Made by a program: the position numbers and the translations under genes. A stretch of DNA of 64,000 bases from Ulota crispa (lineage: Eukaryota > Streptophyta > Bryopsida > Orthotrichales > Orthotrichaceae), in assembly GCA_963920765.1 (NCBI GenBank), contig OY987244.1:27694358-27758357 (forward strand), given 5' to 3'. The notes beneath the pieces are model-generated. The model was not told where the DNA came from, searched no databases, and saw nothing but the letters and a program-made list of their open reading frames with translations. Positions 11,253 to 22,999 of this stretch are shown piece after piece. Each line of letters starts with the position of its first letter. The stretch's first letter is position 1.

Positions 11253-12917
11253 GGGAAGTTAGTATCATCATGTCCACAACTTCAATGCAGCGTTTATTGA
11301 TTTTTTGCAAAATATTTGTTCCTTTGCTAGTCTTGTGCGGCAGTATGTTCAGCTCTTCTGGGTTTTGGTATATGACTCGCTGTTTGTTGTGTATTTTGCT
11401 GAAGTTATAATACAAGTAAAGCCCTTGTGCGGAATCTTTTGATCTCAGTTGTTTTGTGATCATGTGAAAACCCTTTCTCCTTTGGTGATTTAGTGGCATC
11501 TGTATAATATCTCTTTTCCAGTTCCAATTTATCTGAGACGTCTATTATTTTGCTCGTTTTGTGATTTAATCACTTCCAAATTAGACTTGCTCTGCAACAA
11601 GTGTATTGCACTAATACTGAGTTGGTGTTAATAATACTAATTACGTATACTAATAGTATCCACAGTCTTGATAACAACTAGGCACTTGTAGGGTCTTTGT
11701 TGGATTTTCAAGAGTAATTTGACCTACAAATAGCTTTCTAAAGATGATACAGAAAAACAATCAACAATTTATATTTATGATATTTATATTAGCAAGGTAT
11801 AATTGATAGACTGTTAAGTTGTGGAATTGAAATGTGAAAATCTCTTCCTTGCACGAAGGCTTCATTCATATCACTGCTTAGATGCACAACATACATGTAA
11901 TTATCAACAAAGTTTAATAGCATCACGATAATGTTACATATAAGTGACAGAAAATAGGGGTCCAGGCTGCATGAATAAAGAAGCTGGAAATGTCTTTGTG
12001 GGCATGGTGGGGATAAGGTATGTACACTCATCAATAACACTAGCCGTTTAGTGACCGCTAAAATTAAATCTAAAAGTAGCAATCTTGCACCCAAACAAGA
12101 CACACATGCACCCAAATCAGACATGCAAGTTGACATAAGGAAATAGCAATTGCGTAGGTGGCAGTTTTTGATTAAGTGTGACATGATCTTTTTGTTGTTG
12201 CTTTTTCAGGAGTCTAGTGTTCACAATAGGTCAATCTAGGGAGTTACCTTCAACAATCCATAATTTATGCATATGATCTTAGAAAATTCTGAAAACAATT
12301 TTGTTTGAACTTATACTCATTTTCTAACAAGTGCATGCCATTAGATATGCCATTATTCAACAGACCCTCCCAATTACCATATCTAAAGTAAGTGTTACTT
12401 TTGTGTATACATACCTTATGCCCCTGGACACGCCATTGGCGGTTTCATTAGTACTGTAATAGAAATTTGTATAAACAAAGAAGGATGTGGTCTTAGATCT
12501 TTTACATTTGTATGCTATCCTTTTATTAAATTTCCAACTATTTAGCGAGAGAACAAAGGATGTGATAATAGAAAGGGTGTGTGCCAAGGAATATTAATTA
12601 CATTAAAATAGAGAGCCCAATGTTCCTTTTATAAAGAGATATGTCTAGCAAAGACTAGCTTATAAAAATTTCTCAACCTTCCAAAGATTGACCCAATGGA
12701 ACCACATGTTTTTCTCAATAGTTTTGAGTAGGTTGTATGGACGCTGTTGGGCCCAATACTAAAGTACGTTGCCAACATAAAACAATTTTCATCATTATTT
12801 TTGATGACATAAAACTTAAACTCTTGAGAATGACGAAATATACAATATGATTAACGAAATTGGAATAAAAAAACATGAGGTTCTACTGTGCCAATCTTTG
12901 TAAGACACAAATTTTTA
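11253..12917. other. intergenic DNA without recognisable gene
   Basis: Reading frames are short on both strands; the longest (minus strand, about 11789-12184) shows no known domain. No RNA gene or strong repeat is seen. Confidence 0.5.
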
Positions 12918-13327
12918 GGGAATTGATATGTGCACACTGGGGTTGATATTTGCACACCCTCAAGGGGTTAAATTATAGATTTCTATCATAAAAAAGCAAA
13001 ATTTGAGAATTTTGAATTCAGATTTGGATTGAGAGACCATGATTTAGTCTAAAACCATAGAAAAAGTTGCAATTGAACAACATCTAGTGAAAAAGCTCTA
13101 TTAGGAGGAAACTGTTGCTTTTACTTTTGTTTGTAAAGAAAAATAAGCATTTTCATTAGGTGTTGTTCAATTGCAACCTTATTTATGGTTCTAGACTAAA
13201 TCATGGTTTCTCAATCCAAATTTGAATTCAAAACTCTCAAATTCTGCTTTTTGGTGGTAGAAATCTATAATTTACCCCCGAGGGGGGTGTGCAAATATCA
13301 ACCCTCGGTGTGCACATATCAATTCCC
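12918..13327. mobile_element. 410-bp palindromic MITE (copy A of the GGGAATTGATATGTG family)
   Basis: The element begins GGGAATTGATATGTGCACAC and ends with the exact inverse of its first 15 bases. The two halves are near-complete inverse copies, sharing blocks such as AATTATAGATTTCTA and CATGATTTAGTCTA, around a short centre near 13125. Flanks are AATTTTTA on the left and ATTTTTTA on the right, a plausible 8-bp duplication with one mismatch. Related copies lie at 29190 and 41418, with a divergent one at 61961. No coding sequence is present. Confidence 0.85.
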
Positions 13328-14019
13328 ATTTTTTAATGGGCCAATCTTTGCCAAACAAAGGGACATATGATGTTTACTTCAATGATATAATAATAATGTA
13401 AAACACTTTTATGTTAATAATAGAAAAATATATTAAACTCAAAACATACAAACATAAAATGTTTAGATTTGTCAAGTATTTGGACAACATTAGGGTGTAG
13501 AATTGTGGTATTAAATTCTCCACTTGTATACAATGAACGCAACAAGCTTTGAACAATCACAAACAAATGAAGGGAAAAATATCATCTAGTGACACAAGTA
13601 GCGCGTATTGTAGAAAAACCAAACTAAAGTATTGAGATGCATGAACTAAATCAATACTTCATCAAGACTTAATTAGATGTTAGCTAGCGCACGGTCCTCA
13701 TTAAACATGAACTAGTTTATGAAAAAACATGCTTAGCAATGACAACTTCCCCTTTCATAAAAATTTGTAAGCAATATTCAAATAACGCACTCCTTTTAGC
13801 ATTGAAATCCTCTTTCATTCACCAACAAATGAAACAAAAATCCCATTTCAAAATTTCTACACACTAACCAAATCATACACTCTTTGTGCTTAGAAATTCT
13901 CGTTCATACATCACAAAAAAACACCTTTGACAAAATTGGCCACTTAAATTTAAGAACAAAGTGAGGAGCAACCAAAAAAAAGTGACACTACCTACCATTC
14001 TGGTGACTCTGCCAGCAAG
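13328..14019. other. intergenic / 3' flank of the cyclophilin-like gene
   Basis: No gene is seen. The segment nearest 14019 probably includes the 3' untranslated region of the minus-strand cyclophilin-like gene. The rest is AT-rich without recognisable structure. Confidence 0.5.
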
Positions 14020-17000
14020 TCAAAGCAATGCCGGTCGTATAAGTTTGACGGTGACAGGGGAATCCAAGATTTGAATGTCCACATTCTCCCACGTGGTGGC
14101 CGTCGTGGGCAGCTTTGCTAGCTTTTCAAGGACATGCATATCCTCGTCCACCACAGTGGCAAACACAGTGTGCTTCCGAGGCCACTCGTCATGGTTAGCC
14201 AAACTAATGAAGAAGTCTGGCCCTCCTCCCACCCACCCCACCATACCTCTTCGTATGGTTGGTGTGTATTCCTTGGCCATCCTCTTGAACGCAACATGTT
14301 GCGCCTCCAATGTGCCTTGCACTACCGCGTATGGTGGTCCTCTGCTCATCTGTGTCAAACCAAGCTCACATAATGAGTTTGAAGGTACGCACACCTAAAA
14401 GCGTCTCAACAAGCATAGTTGTTATTGAGTGACATACAAGCTTATTGGCAATTATAACACAATTCCAAGGCATGTTAGCATGTGTCTCTTGGAAATTGTA
14501 AGAATAAACTATTTTGTTTTTGCTCACAAGCCATTTAAGGTACACTTACAATCAGCAACTTGTTTATGAGTAAGGTATTTCTAAAGTTCTTTTCATAATC
14601 TTAAGTAGGGTGCATGTGTATGATTGTGTAGGCCCTCTTTGTACAATTCCTTTTAGTGTTTCCAAACTAGCACATGCAACTTTTTTCACTCATTCCATTT
14701 CAAAGGTATGAACTTTAGTCTCATTTGTATTACAATTTCACAATATGAATAGTCAAATGGTTTGTGTGTTTAAACTAAAAATCCATGATTGATGTTATAA
14801 TAGGGAGCAACTCATAGTATGTCCTATATCTCATCTCTACAAATTCCAATTTAGTGCTAGTTTCCAACTTTGTTGCATTGTGAAAAGCAAAAATCAACTT
14901 TATAACAAACTCGGATATATAATACAAAAGCATTGTTAAACTTAGTTAGGTTTTCATTTTGATAAACCCAATTCTTGAAGCAAAGCCCCACTTCCATGGT
15001 ACCAAATTTTCCAAAAAGTGCTACCATATATATGGACATTTTAAAGTAAATTGAGGATTGAGGCTTGTTCCAAATCTCAGTTTTCAACCTCTCCAATCAA
15101 ATTTTGAGAATTTAGTGGGACTTGGAACATAGGGTGCCTCACCCCAAACAGAGCTTATATTTTGAACAAGTCCACAATGATTGGTTACCTTAGAAACATG
15201 TCTACCGCTAAGATCCCACATTTTGCCACGTCCTTCGGCTCTATAAAACCGGCAACCTTGGCAATGAGTCAGCTTGGCAAGTTCCAAGATGTGGAACACT
15301 GACTGAGGCGAACAATCAGGAAGCAACTGCATTCATTTGCCAATTACCAAAATAAAACTTTAAAAAGAAACTTTCAACCAAATCATTTTTTGTCTACATA
15401 TATTATACCCAAAGGCACTATGGAACATCCCTATCAAATTTTCAACTTTAACAAATAAAAAAAAGCTTAAGAAATGTCAAAATCACAATATCTTGTAAAA
15501 CTACTCCATTTCCATACAAAAAAGAATAATTAACCTACGATTTGGCATTTATTATTTTAATTTTTAATTTCTCCAAACCTTCGACTTGGGGTATGGGGGA
15601 TGGGGAGTATACTTTCATTCTCCATCAATTTCTCTATGAAACATGTGAAGGATGACAAGGCAAATTGTTGAGAACTATTCATTACATGCAATCTAAACTC
15701 AAAAGCAAAAGTAAAAAGGGCATGAAATGATTGGGGTGGGCAATACTTTCTTTTTGAGGACTACTTTTGTGTTGACCTAGAAGTGTAAAGGTTAAAAATG
15801 ACAAAGAAGTTTGTAGCGTAAACTTCTTTGACGTTTTTAGATTTTCTAATCCTAGTGTTAACATGGAAATTTGCTTCATAAATCAACATCCACAAATGTA
15901 GGTAAACTTAGCAAATGTGTGTCAAAATTTCATTTATAAATACAAAAATGTGAACATTTAGTTGTGTATTTAGCTATGTGAATAATTTATAACAATTACA
16001 TTTAGGATTCTTTGATAAGGATAATTAAAAAACTCTCACCTTCATATGAATGACTTGTCCATTCAAGTTGCTGTTGTCAATTGCAAGCCCCACAATTCCC
16101 TAATACAAATAAGGAGTTCACCATGTTAGTTCATTGTCCTCTTAGAGGTACTTGTAATCAAAAAGCAAGCGTATACCTAAGAGCATGCCCCTACAAAGTT
16201 TAGAAAATAGAATAATTGTTTAAAGTAAAGCGTTCAACATTAAGATGTTTGAATTAAGGTTAAAGATTTAGGAAATCTGCTACTTTGACTTTTGAGGACT
16301 GATGCATATAAAATTCAAACGTTATATTCTTGAACTCCATCTAAGTGTCTCTATGTGTGATCCAAAAAGTTAAATCTCATTGATATACAATTACTGGTTG
16401 TCAAACAAGCTAACTTGGTTATAAATCAACCTAATTTATTTCAATCATTGCGCCAAGAGCATAACCAAGAGAACATATTATGTAACCTCAATAAAGGAGA
16501 GCCATATTTGCTCCCATAAATTTCAAGGTTTGGAAATCAACAACTTGACATTCAACAAACTCTAAAAAACCAAAAAGTTATTGAACATCAATTTGTGAAA
16601 TCTCAAAACCTAGAAGTCATGAACCACCAATCCATTGAATCCCAAATCCTAAAATTCATGAAGAATGATAAATTGTTTGGAGGAAGTAATTGTGATTCCT
16701 TCTAACTTATGAAGCGTTATTGATAAATACATGTTTGAGATTTATTTGATAAATAGACACAAGAAAGGATGGTGAAGACATCATACAACATCTTTCTCAA
16801 ACACTAAGCCAGAGGTCCAAGGATTGGAAGAGCTTGAGTCATGAATGTCGGGATTGAGAGGATCATGTTGTCTCTTTAACCAACACTGCCACAACGAACA
16901 CGTCATCTTTAATTAGTCTTTTGCAATGAATCCTACCAAAGAATATCAACCTCTACAAATGAGGTATTCATTGGTGAATAATATAATTGAGACAACTAGA

Positions 17001-18180
17001 GTTAGTTGGCCTCTATTTTCTTGGTGTTAAGAGTTTGGCAATTACAAAGATATTTTGCCAAAATATCTTGACATGCTTAACAATGTTATGAATCTTCAAA
17101 AATAAGAACCAACAAACCACATAGTAATTGAAATTTATTACGAAACTTGCAATTACTGGTGTCATAGATACAAATTGCAATGATGTTTGTAGGTTTGTAG
17201 GTTCCAACAAAAAAATAATGTAGGAATTGAAGATCTAAAGCACAATTCTTTAAAGGCTTTGTTCTAAAAGGGTAACCCTAAGCATATCTGAAATAACAAT
17301 TGATATTAACTTTCTCAAACACACAACAATTGCACATTTTAGAATGGAGACACTAAAGATTTTTGACGTTGGATAAATCACAACTGTACAAATTCTCAAA
17401 TTTTCATATTCAAAGTGTGTTGTTTCCAGAATTTTTTCTTCCCAATAAAGTTTCTCTAGAAAAAGCTTGATTTTAAGGGACTTTCAACCTAAATCAATAT
17501 TTATTGTACAGTCATCCAAATTCTTTGATTCAATTTAGATTTTTATTTACAGGATTTTTTCTCTCCACAAAAAATCACTCAAGGATGTTCCGATTAGAAA
17601 TCATCAGGTTGCAGCCATTACAAAACAACATGTTTTAGGGATGAAAGACTTTTAGAACATTATGACTTCCAACTTCAATAAACCATAGCTAATTGCACAA
17701 GCATCCAGCTTCTTTGATTCAAAGTGCATTATTCTCACTCAGAAGCATTTTATCTTTCCACACCCTAAAAATTAAAACAAAACAGGTGAAAGAAAGAACT
17801 ACCTGACGATGAAAGCTCCCACACTGAGCTAGATCAGCGCAATACACCCAAGAATTGCACTTCCGGTTCGCTTTACAAGCGTCGCAGCACTCCTGCGTTG
17901 AATCCACCAAAAAATCACTGCCCACGTTCACGGCGTCGCTCCAAAGCTCCGTGTGCTCTAAACCCCTGCAACAACCACCTCCGTCTTCCGCCACAGGGCT
18001 CCTCTGCGCTGCCATCGCCATAGAAGAAGAGGAAGAAGAAGAAGAAGAACGAGAAGAAAAGGTGAAAGTGGTCTGGAGAAGAGGGAAGATGCAGAAATAG
18101 GCCACCACGCACAAGCAGGCAACGATCAGAAGGAGCAAGGGTCGCCATCGTCCTCCGTCCTCATGCAGCCGCTTCGCCAT
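14020..18180 (-). CDS. Membrane-anchored cyclophilin-like protein with N-terminal PAN/apple-like Cys-rich domain
   Basis: Four exons on the minus strand, in transcript order 18180-17803, 16099-16040, 15326-15189 and 14349-14020, all joined in phase 0, give 301 residues. Residues 13-36 form one hydrophobic segment after a basic start, so a type II membrane or secretory-pathway anchor is likely. A Ser run (about 43-53) follows. About 69-125 is Cys-rich (paired Cys at 70-71 and 98-99, then C102, C108, C114, C120), resembling a PAN/apple fold. From about 150 the chain matches the cyclophilin fold: SVFHILELAKLTHCQGCRFYR aligns to the region before the catalytic Arg, and GGPDFFISLANHDEWP to the QFFI block. 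The usual GFMxQGGDF loop is replaced by a polar insert, so prolyl isomerase activity is doubtful. Donors and acceptors are all GT-AG. The family exists widely in plants; the exact function is not known to me. Confidence 0.9.
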
Positions 18181-18288
18181 AGAAACACTCTACTACTTCG
18201 CCAACCAATAATTAAAAGAATTAAAAAATCTTCTCTGCTCTGACGATTGCTCACGAGAGGGACAAAGAACCAATTTCACTGGGAGCCT

Positions 18289-18295
18289 GTTTATA
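18289..18295 (-). promoter_or_regulatory. TATA box of the cyclophilin-like gene
   Basis: On the minus strand the sequence reads GGGGGTATAAACAGG, a good plant TATA box, 109 bp upstream of the ATG at 18180. A transcription start near 18260 would give a leader of about 80 bases. The position is judged from the motif and spacing alone. Confidence 0.6.
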
Positions 18296-18299
18296 CCCC

Positions 18300-19459
18300 C
18301 TGTCCCAGACGGTTACTATGAGAACAAGAAGACTCATAGAAGCTGCTGTAGCTTGTAACATGCGCACTCGTGTCGCCGAGATTGCAATTAAATTCCTGAA
18401 GCGCATTCGATTTTAAATAAAAAGAACCCCGCATCCGGTGTGCTCCCTATTTCTTGCCGCCGTCGTGAGATCGCACGATGGAAAGCATTCACAGAGCTGT
18501 TCCATTGACTAAAGTTAACTGCGACACTCGGTGTTTGGCAATCCTGCAAAATATCAGCAATTTATACAAAACTGTAAAGCTCGAAACATCTGGCATTGAG
18601 AATAACATTTTCAGTACAAACAGATTTGTTTCGTAGGTGGAAGGAAAAAGAAGAAATTCATACGGAACTTTTCCACAATTCAATGAGAGAGCTCTCTATG
18701 GTTACCTCCTTATAGCTAACTGAAAGGCGCTAAAACAATCTGAGAACCTCGTTATTAACGAAGAAATATCAGACCGGAGATGAACCGCACCAAAGAGCAG
18801 AGAACAGAAAAAAAAATCTCACGGCCACAATTAAACAGCACCACTACGCATCCCGAATGCAGCGACAGTGAACGGAGATATGAGATAAGCATGAGATCCA
18901 CTACAGAGTTTACCGACAAGACGGCTCCGAGCACAGAAATTGAGCATACACGGGGGTTTCACCAGTTGGAATTCTCTCCGATAACAATCACACTCCGCCT
19001 TTTTCACCTCTCATCGATCACGAACACTGCAAATCGAATGAAGCCGAGAAGAAAAATAAAAAATCAAGAGCAGAAACGACGAATACACGAGCCTAAGCAA
19101 GAAATCCGCACCAAAGCAAACATGCTAACAAAGTTGCTCACGGTACAGCACGCCAATGAATCTTGAGATAGTCACTCCTCGTAAAAAGAGTGAACCGCAA
19201 CACTCAAACAAGAAACCGCAACACTGTCTTGAATTGACTTTACCTCGGGGCTGGAAGAAATGCCGGAGAGATCGACGGAAAAAAGCTCTTCCTATGAACG
19301 CTTTTCGAAGGAAGAGCGAACAACAGGCACACAAAGAGTCTTCAAAACTTTCAATCCTTCGTAAGATCTCATTTCTTAGGGGCTAAAAAAATCGAAGCAT
19401 GTACTGTAGATCGAGCGGTTGATAAAGATTTTCCAAAAGTGAGGATGAGTCCGATTGTT
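18300..19459. other. GC-elevated non-coding region upstream of the cyclophilin-like gene
   Basis: This stretch is richer in GC than typical intergenic DNA here and could be transcribed divergently. A 128-codon open stretch at 18780-19166 (plus strand) is rich in Thr, Arg and Lys and shows no domain, so I do not call it a gene. A CCGCAACACT block is repeated at about 19195-19225. Confidence 0.4.
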
Positions 19460-19761
19460 GACTCCTGCACCGCACTCTATTGACTCGTGCTATTCTTAAA
19501 ACGAAAGTAATAGTGAAAATTCGAGGAGGACGCTACAGTACTGCTTGCAGCACGAGCGCTCTTCTTTTTTTCTGTCAAAGCTCTGTGCTCGGAGGGAGCA
19601 AGCTACGCACAGACTCCTGCACCGCACTATATCGACTCGTGCTATTCTTAAAAGGAAAGTAATAGGGAAAATTCAAGGAGGATGCTACAAAAAAATTTGC
19701 AGCACAAACGCTCTTGTTTTTTTCTGACAAGCTCTGTGCTCGGAGGGAGCAAGCTATGCAA
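19460..19761. repeat. 152-bp tandem duplication
   Basis: Copy 1 (19460-19611) and copy 2 (19612-19761) lie head to tail. Both start GACTCCTGCACCGCACT and share CGTGCTATTCTTAAAA and GCTCTGTGCTCGGAGGGAGC. About one base in eight differs, plus small indels near the poly-A and poly-T runs. Neither copy has a convincing coding frame. The repeat is unusual in lying in GC-elevated rather than AT-rich DNA. Confidence 0.9.
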
Positions 19762-22503
19762 ATCGCCTGTTGCGCTTCGTCTGGTTAAAGGCACCGATGC
19801 GCTTGGAAAGCCGATCTGTTTCGCGTGATGAATCTGGAAACGAGGATCTCTGGCTCGACATGAACGCGAGATTCGCAGATGATGATCGTGGAGGTTGGGA
19901 AGTAGGAGTGTGGCAGGGCATCCAGATTCTAGAAAGAGAGCCATCGCGACGTGCGGAATTGTTGTACAGTACTGGAATCGTCACCCGCTTCCGCTTAGGG
20001 CTTTGATTTTTCGATTGCCCTTGCAGATTCCAACGTACAGAGAGCGACTGTTACGACTTCCGGGCTGCCGTTCCGGAGTCCTCGGTTGGTCCAACGACAT
20101 GCACTCTATACTGCACGCACGGAGCCCCGTTTGCTGGCCCAATTTGAGAACCACGGAAAATAAACCAGTGGGATTGATTGAATCCTCAAATTGGGACGTC
20201 AATTTAACCCTAAAGCTTTTATTATGTTGAGGGTTTGTCCAGTTAGTCCTGTCAATGTTTATGTTATAAAATTTTGGCATTTAAAATCAAGACTGAGTCA
20301 AAAAATATTGGGTCACCTTAAAACATTGATCATAAGGAATGAATGGATGAATGAATAGAATCATCCATGTGTGTACGTTTGGTATTAATAACTTTCATTC
20401 AAATTTTGGGTACATGTAATGTTTCTTTGAGGGGGGTTTGGCAATTTCATTAAATTTTCACCTAGTTTTGGTTTAGTACTGAGGTACAACGTGTTACTAC
20501 TTTGGACTTTTTTTTTGTAGCATTAACTATCAACTCTGCTGCAAAAGTGTTAGAGTCAAATTTATGAATGTATGATTAATGACATGGATTGAATACTATA
20601 TTGACAACTGATAAGTTTTCAAATTTTTTAAATTTTTCTTTTTTAACAATGAAACAATATTTAATGATGCTTATTTTATCTATTTATCCATATTATAAAG
20701 CGTGGTGTGTCTGTCTCATGTTAAAGTGTCTCATGATATAATGATATGCATGCCAAAAATTCTCTATTAACACCACAAGTTTTAATAGAGAGGGTGAAAA
20801 GTCATTGAAATTTTTAAAAGTCATTTGGAATTGTGAAGAGTCATTAAACTTTCTCAAATTTGAACTTATAACATTTCAATTCTGCAAATCTCAAATGGAT
20901 GCCGTGTAAAGCACATGCAAGGCACACTCACATGATATTAATAAGAGAATAGTTTAGTGTATACACACTTCTATTTCCAAGTAACAAAAATTTAACATTA
21001 GGTTTTAAAGATTTATTGTACCTTGAGTTTAATTCTACAAAGATTAGAATACCTAAAAGCAAGTATTGTAGGTTTAATGCTAACAAAAAAAATTTGGGTG
21101 GTGACTCGGGTGGTGATCTTCAATAGTATTTAAGTAAAGAACATCAACATAAATTGTCCTTGTGAAATCATTTTTTCACTCTATATCACTGCACCACATT
21201 GCATCACCTCACTCATCCAAAAGAAATAAACGTTCTTGCCTTTATGCTACTTCTTTAGTTTTTTATCTTGGATTTTTATCAAAATGTGAATGATATATGG
21301 AGAACAAAAAATTAATTAAAAAAAATTATAGATGTATACAAAAATAATATACAACATTAAAATTTCTCAAAATCATTTGAAACATTGGAATGAAATTTTT
21401 TACAACTTTCTAGCTGAGTCTTAAAATTTATATTAGCAGAAGTACAATTTGTGTTTGAGAATTCTAAGTTGTGCACTTTTGAGTATATTTATTATTTTTT
21501 CATTTCAAATTCTTTTGATAATTCCAAAAATCTCAAAAACATAAACGGAGGTTTATTAGGTGAAAACTTGTGAATGAATCTTAAATGAAAACCTATGAAC
21601 AACACTTTTCTACTATTTTTTTTTCTTGTGTGTCAAACACATTATTGAAGATTATGAATTAGGAAATGTGGTTGTGCGTAAAAATATACATCTTTAAATT
21701 TTAGTACAATCAAACATCATGATGTAGAGCACATGTAAATTTCTTGCTTTGAAAATGAAAGTAACTTTATCTAAATGAAATAAAACAGTGTCTACCTACA
21801 TTTTCATCATTGGATAGTCACACCTTCTCCACCCTACTTTCAATTTTTAGAGAATAGGGTTGTGGTAGCTCGTCAAAGATCCATTAAGGCCACATTCTTT
21901 AAAGATTGAATTTTTTTTCTTTGACTACAATGACACCATGGTCAAATCTACAAAAAATTAACAAAGATTGTGGCTAAATCTACAATATACTGTAGATTAG
22001 GTCACAATCTTTGTTAACTTTTTGTAGATTCAACCATGGTGTCCTTATAGAATTCACTCCCAAAGGTGAAGAATACTTCACATGCTAACTTTTTACCCAT
22101 TTTTGTCTTGTTTTCACTCTAGTTAGTTTTTGTTTATTATTATTTTGTCATTTTTAGAAATAGCTTTTTTGCTTTTAGAAGTTACTACTCTTACTTTCAT
22201 TTGAGCTTTTCCTACTTTAACCAGTCTCCATCCTTCACCACCAGCAAAAAGAATATCACACCTTTTTTCATGGAGAAGTGCTCCCATTGGCTCCTATTTT
22301 CATTCCACCACTTCTAATTCTTCACGAACATTTCATTCTTGGAGAAGGTGTGAGCGTGACTACCCCTACCTTTCCTTCTGGAAACATACCCAGTTAATAC
22401 CCGAGAGCTCATACTTTTCCTAGTGTATAACATTGTCCCAAAACCCTAATTCCAGAGCAAACCTTCACAAACTGTTGTTCTAACCGTATCTTCAAAAGGG
22501 AAT
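19762..22503. other. intergenic DNA, mostly AT-rich
   Basis: The first 450 bases are still GC-elevated and have short open stretches on both strands with no known domain. After about 20230 the sequence is AT-rich and without recognisable genes. One small hairpin at 21932-22043 is listed separately. Confidence 0.5.
21932..22043. repeat. 112-bp hairpin, MITE-like
   Basis: GACACCATGGTCAAATCTAC at the left pairs with GTAGATTCAACCATGGTGTC at the right. The inner blocks AACAAAGATTGTGGC and its complement near 22000 also pair, leaving almost no loop. No target-site duplication is clear. Confidence 0.65.
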
Positions 22504-22832
22504 GATTAGGGAGACACCCCAAGTTGCTAGGGAGACATCCCCTATAGTCCAACTTATTAAATTTGAGATTATTATTTTAATGAAACAAAATCAAAACAAT
22601 ATTTAAGCGCACATTTACATTTGTAAGCTTTGCAAACATATAACAAAAATGTCTCATTTGTGACATGGCCAAGAGCTAAACTATTCATCCCTTTCATTTT
22701 TAAGTTTAACTCTAGACCATGTCACAAAGGAGACACATTTGCTAAAATATCGCATTGATTTTATTTCATATTTCAACATAATACTAATCTCAAATATTTG
22801 ATGGGTAGGGTATAGGGGGTGTCTCCCTAATC
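22504..22832. mobile_element. 329-bp MITE with GATTAGGGAGACACCCC ends, upstream of the PORR gene
   Basis: The left end GATTAGGGAGACACCCC is repeated exactly inverted at the right end (22816-22832). A second GGGAGACA block lies just inside the left end. The central part pairs weakly: GTCTCATTTGTGACATGG against CCATGTCACAAAGGAGAC. The element ends about 170 bp before the PORR start codon, so it probably lies in that promoter or leader. Confidence 0.75.
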
Positions 22833-22999
22833 TCCTCCTTTCGAAATATAATCCAATTGCGCGGAGCAGAATTAGGGTTTCAAAGTTCGGGATGCAAGGC
22901 GTCGATTCTCCAGTGGCGATGGTTTCTACGGCGTTGTCATTGTAGCTGGTGCCGAGGATCAGGAGGGCGATGGCGTTGTGATTCAAATGCGTACAAGTC
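22833..22999 (+). promoter_or_regulatory. PORR gene 5' leader with telo-box
   Basis: A TTAGGGTTT telo-box lies at 22872-22880, about 120 bp upstream of the ATG at 23000. A second one in the opposite sense, AACCCTAAT, lies at 22442-22450, on the far side of the MITE. GC content rises here as expected for a leader. No TATA box is evident. Confidence 0.45.

Noticed and set aside
18780..19166. 128-codon plus-strand open frame
   Set aside because: Composition is Thr/Arg/Lys-rich and polar throughout, with no domain, no splice context and no family resemblance.
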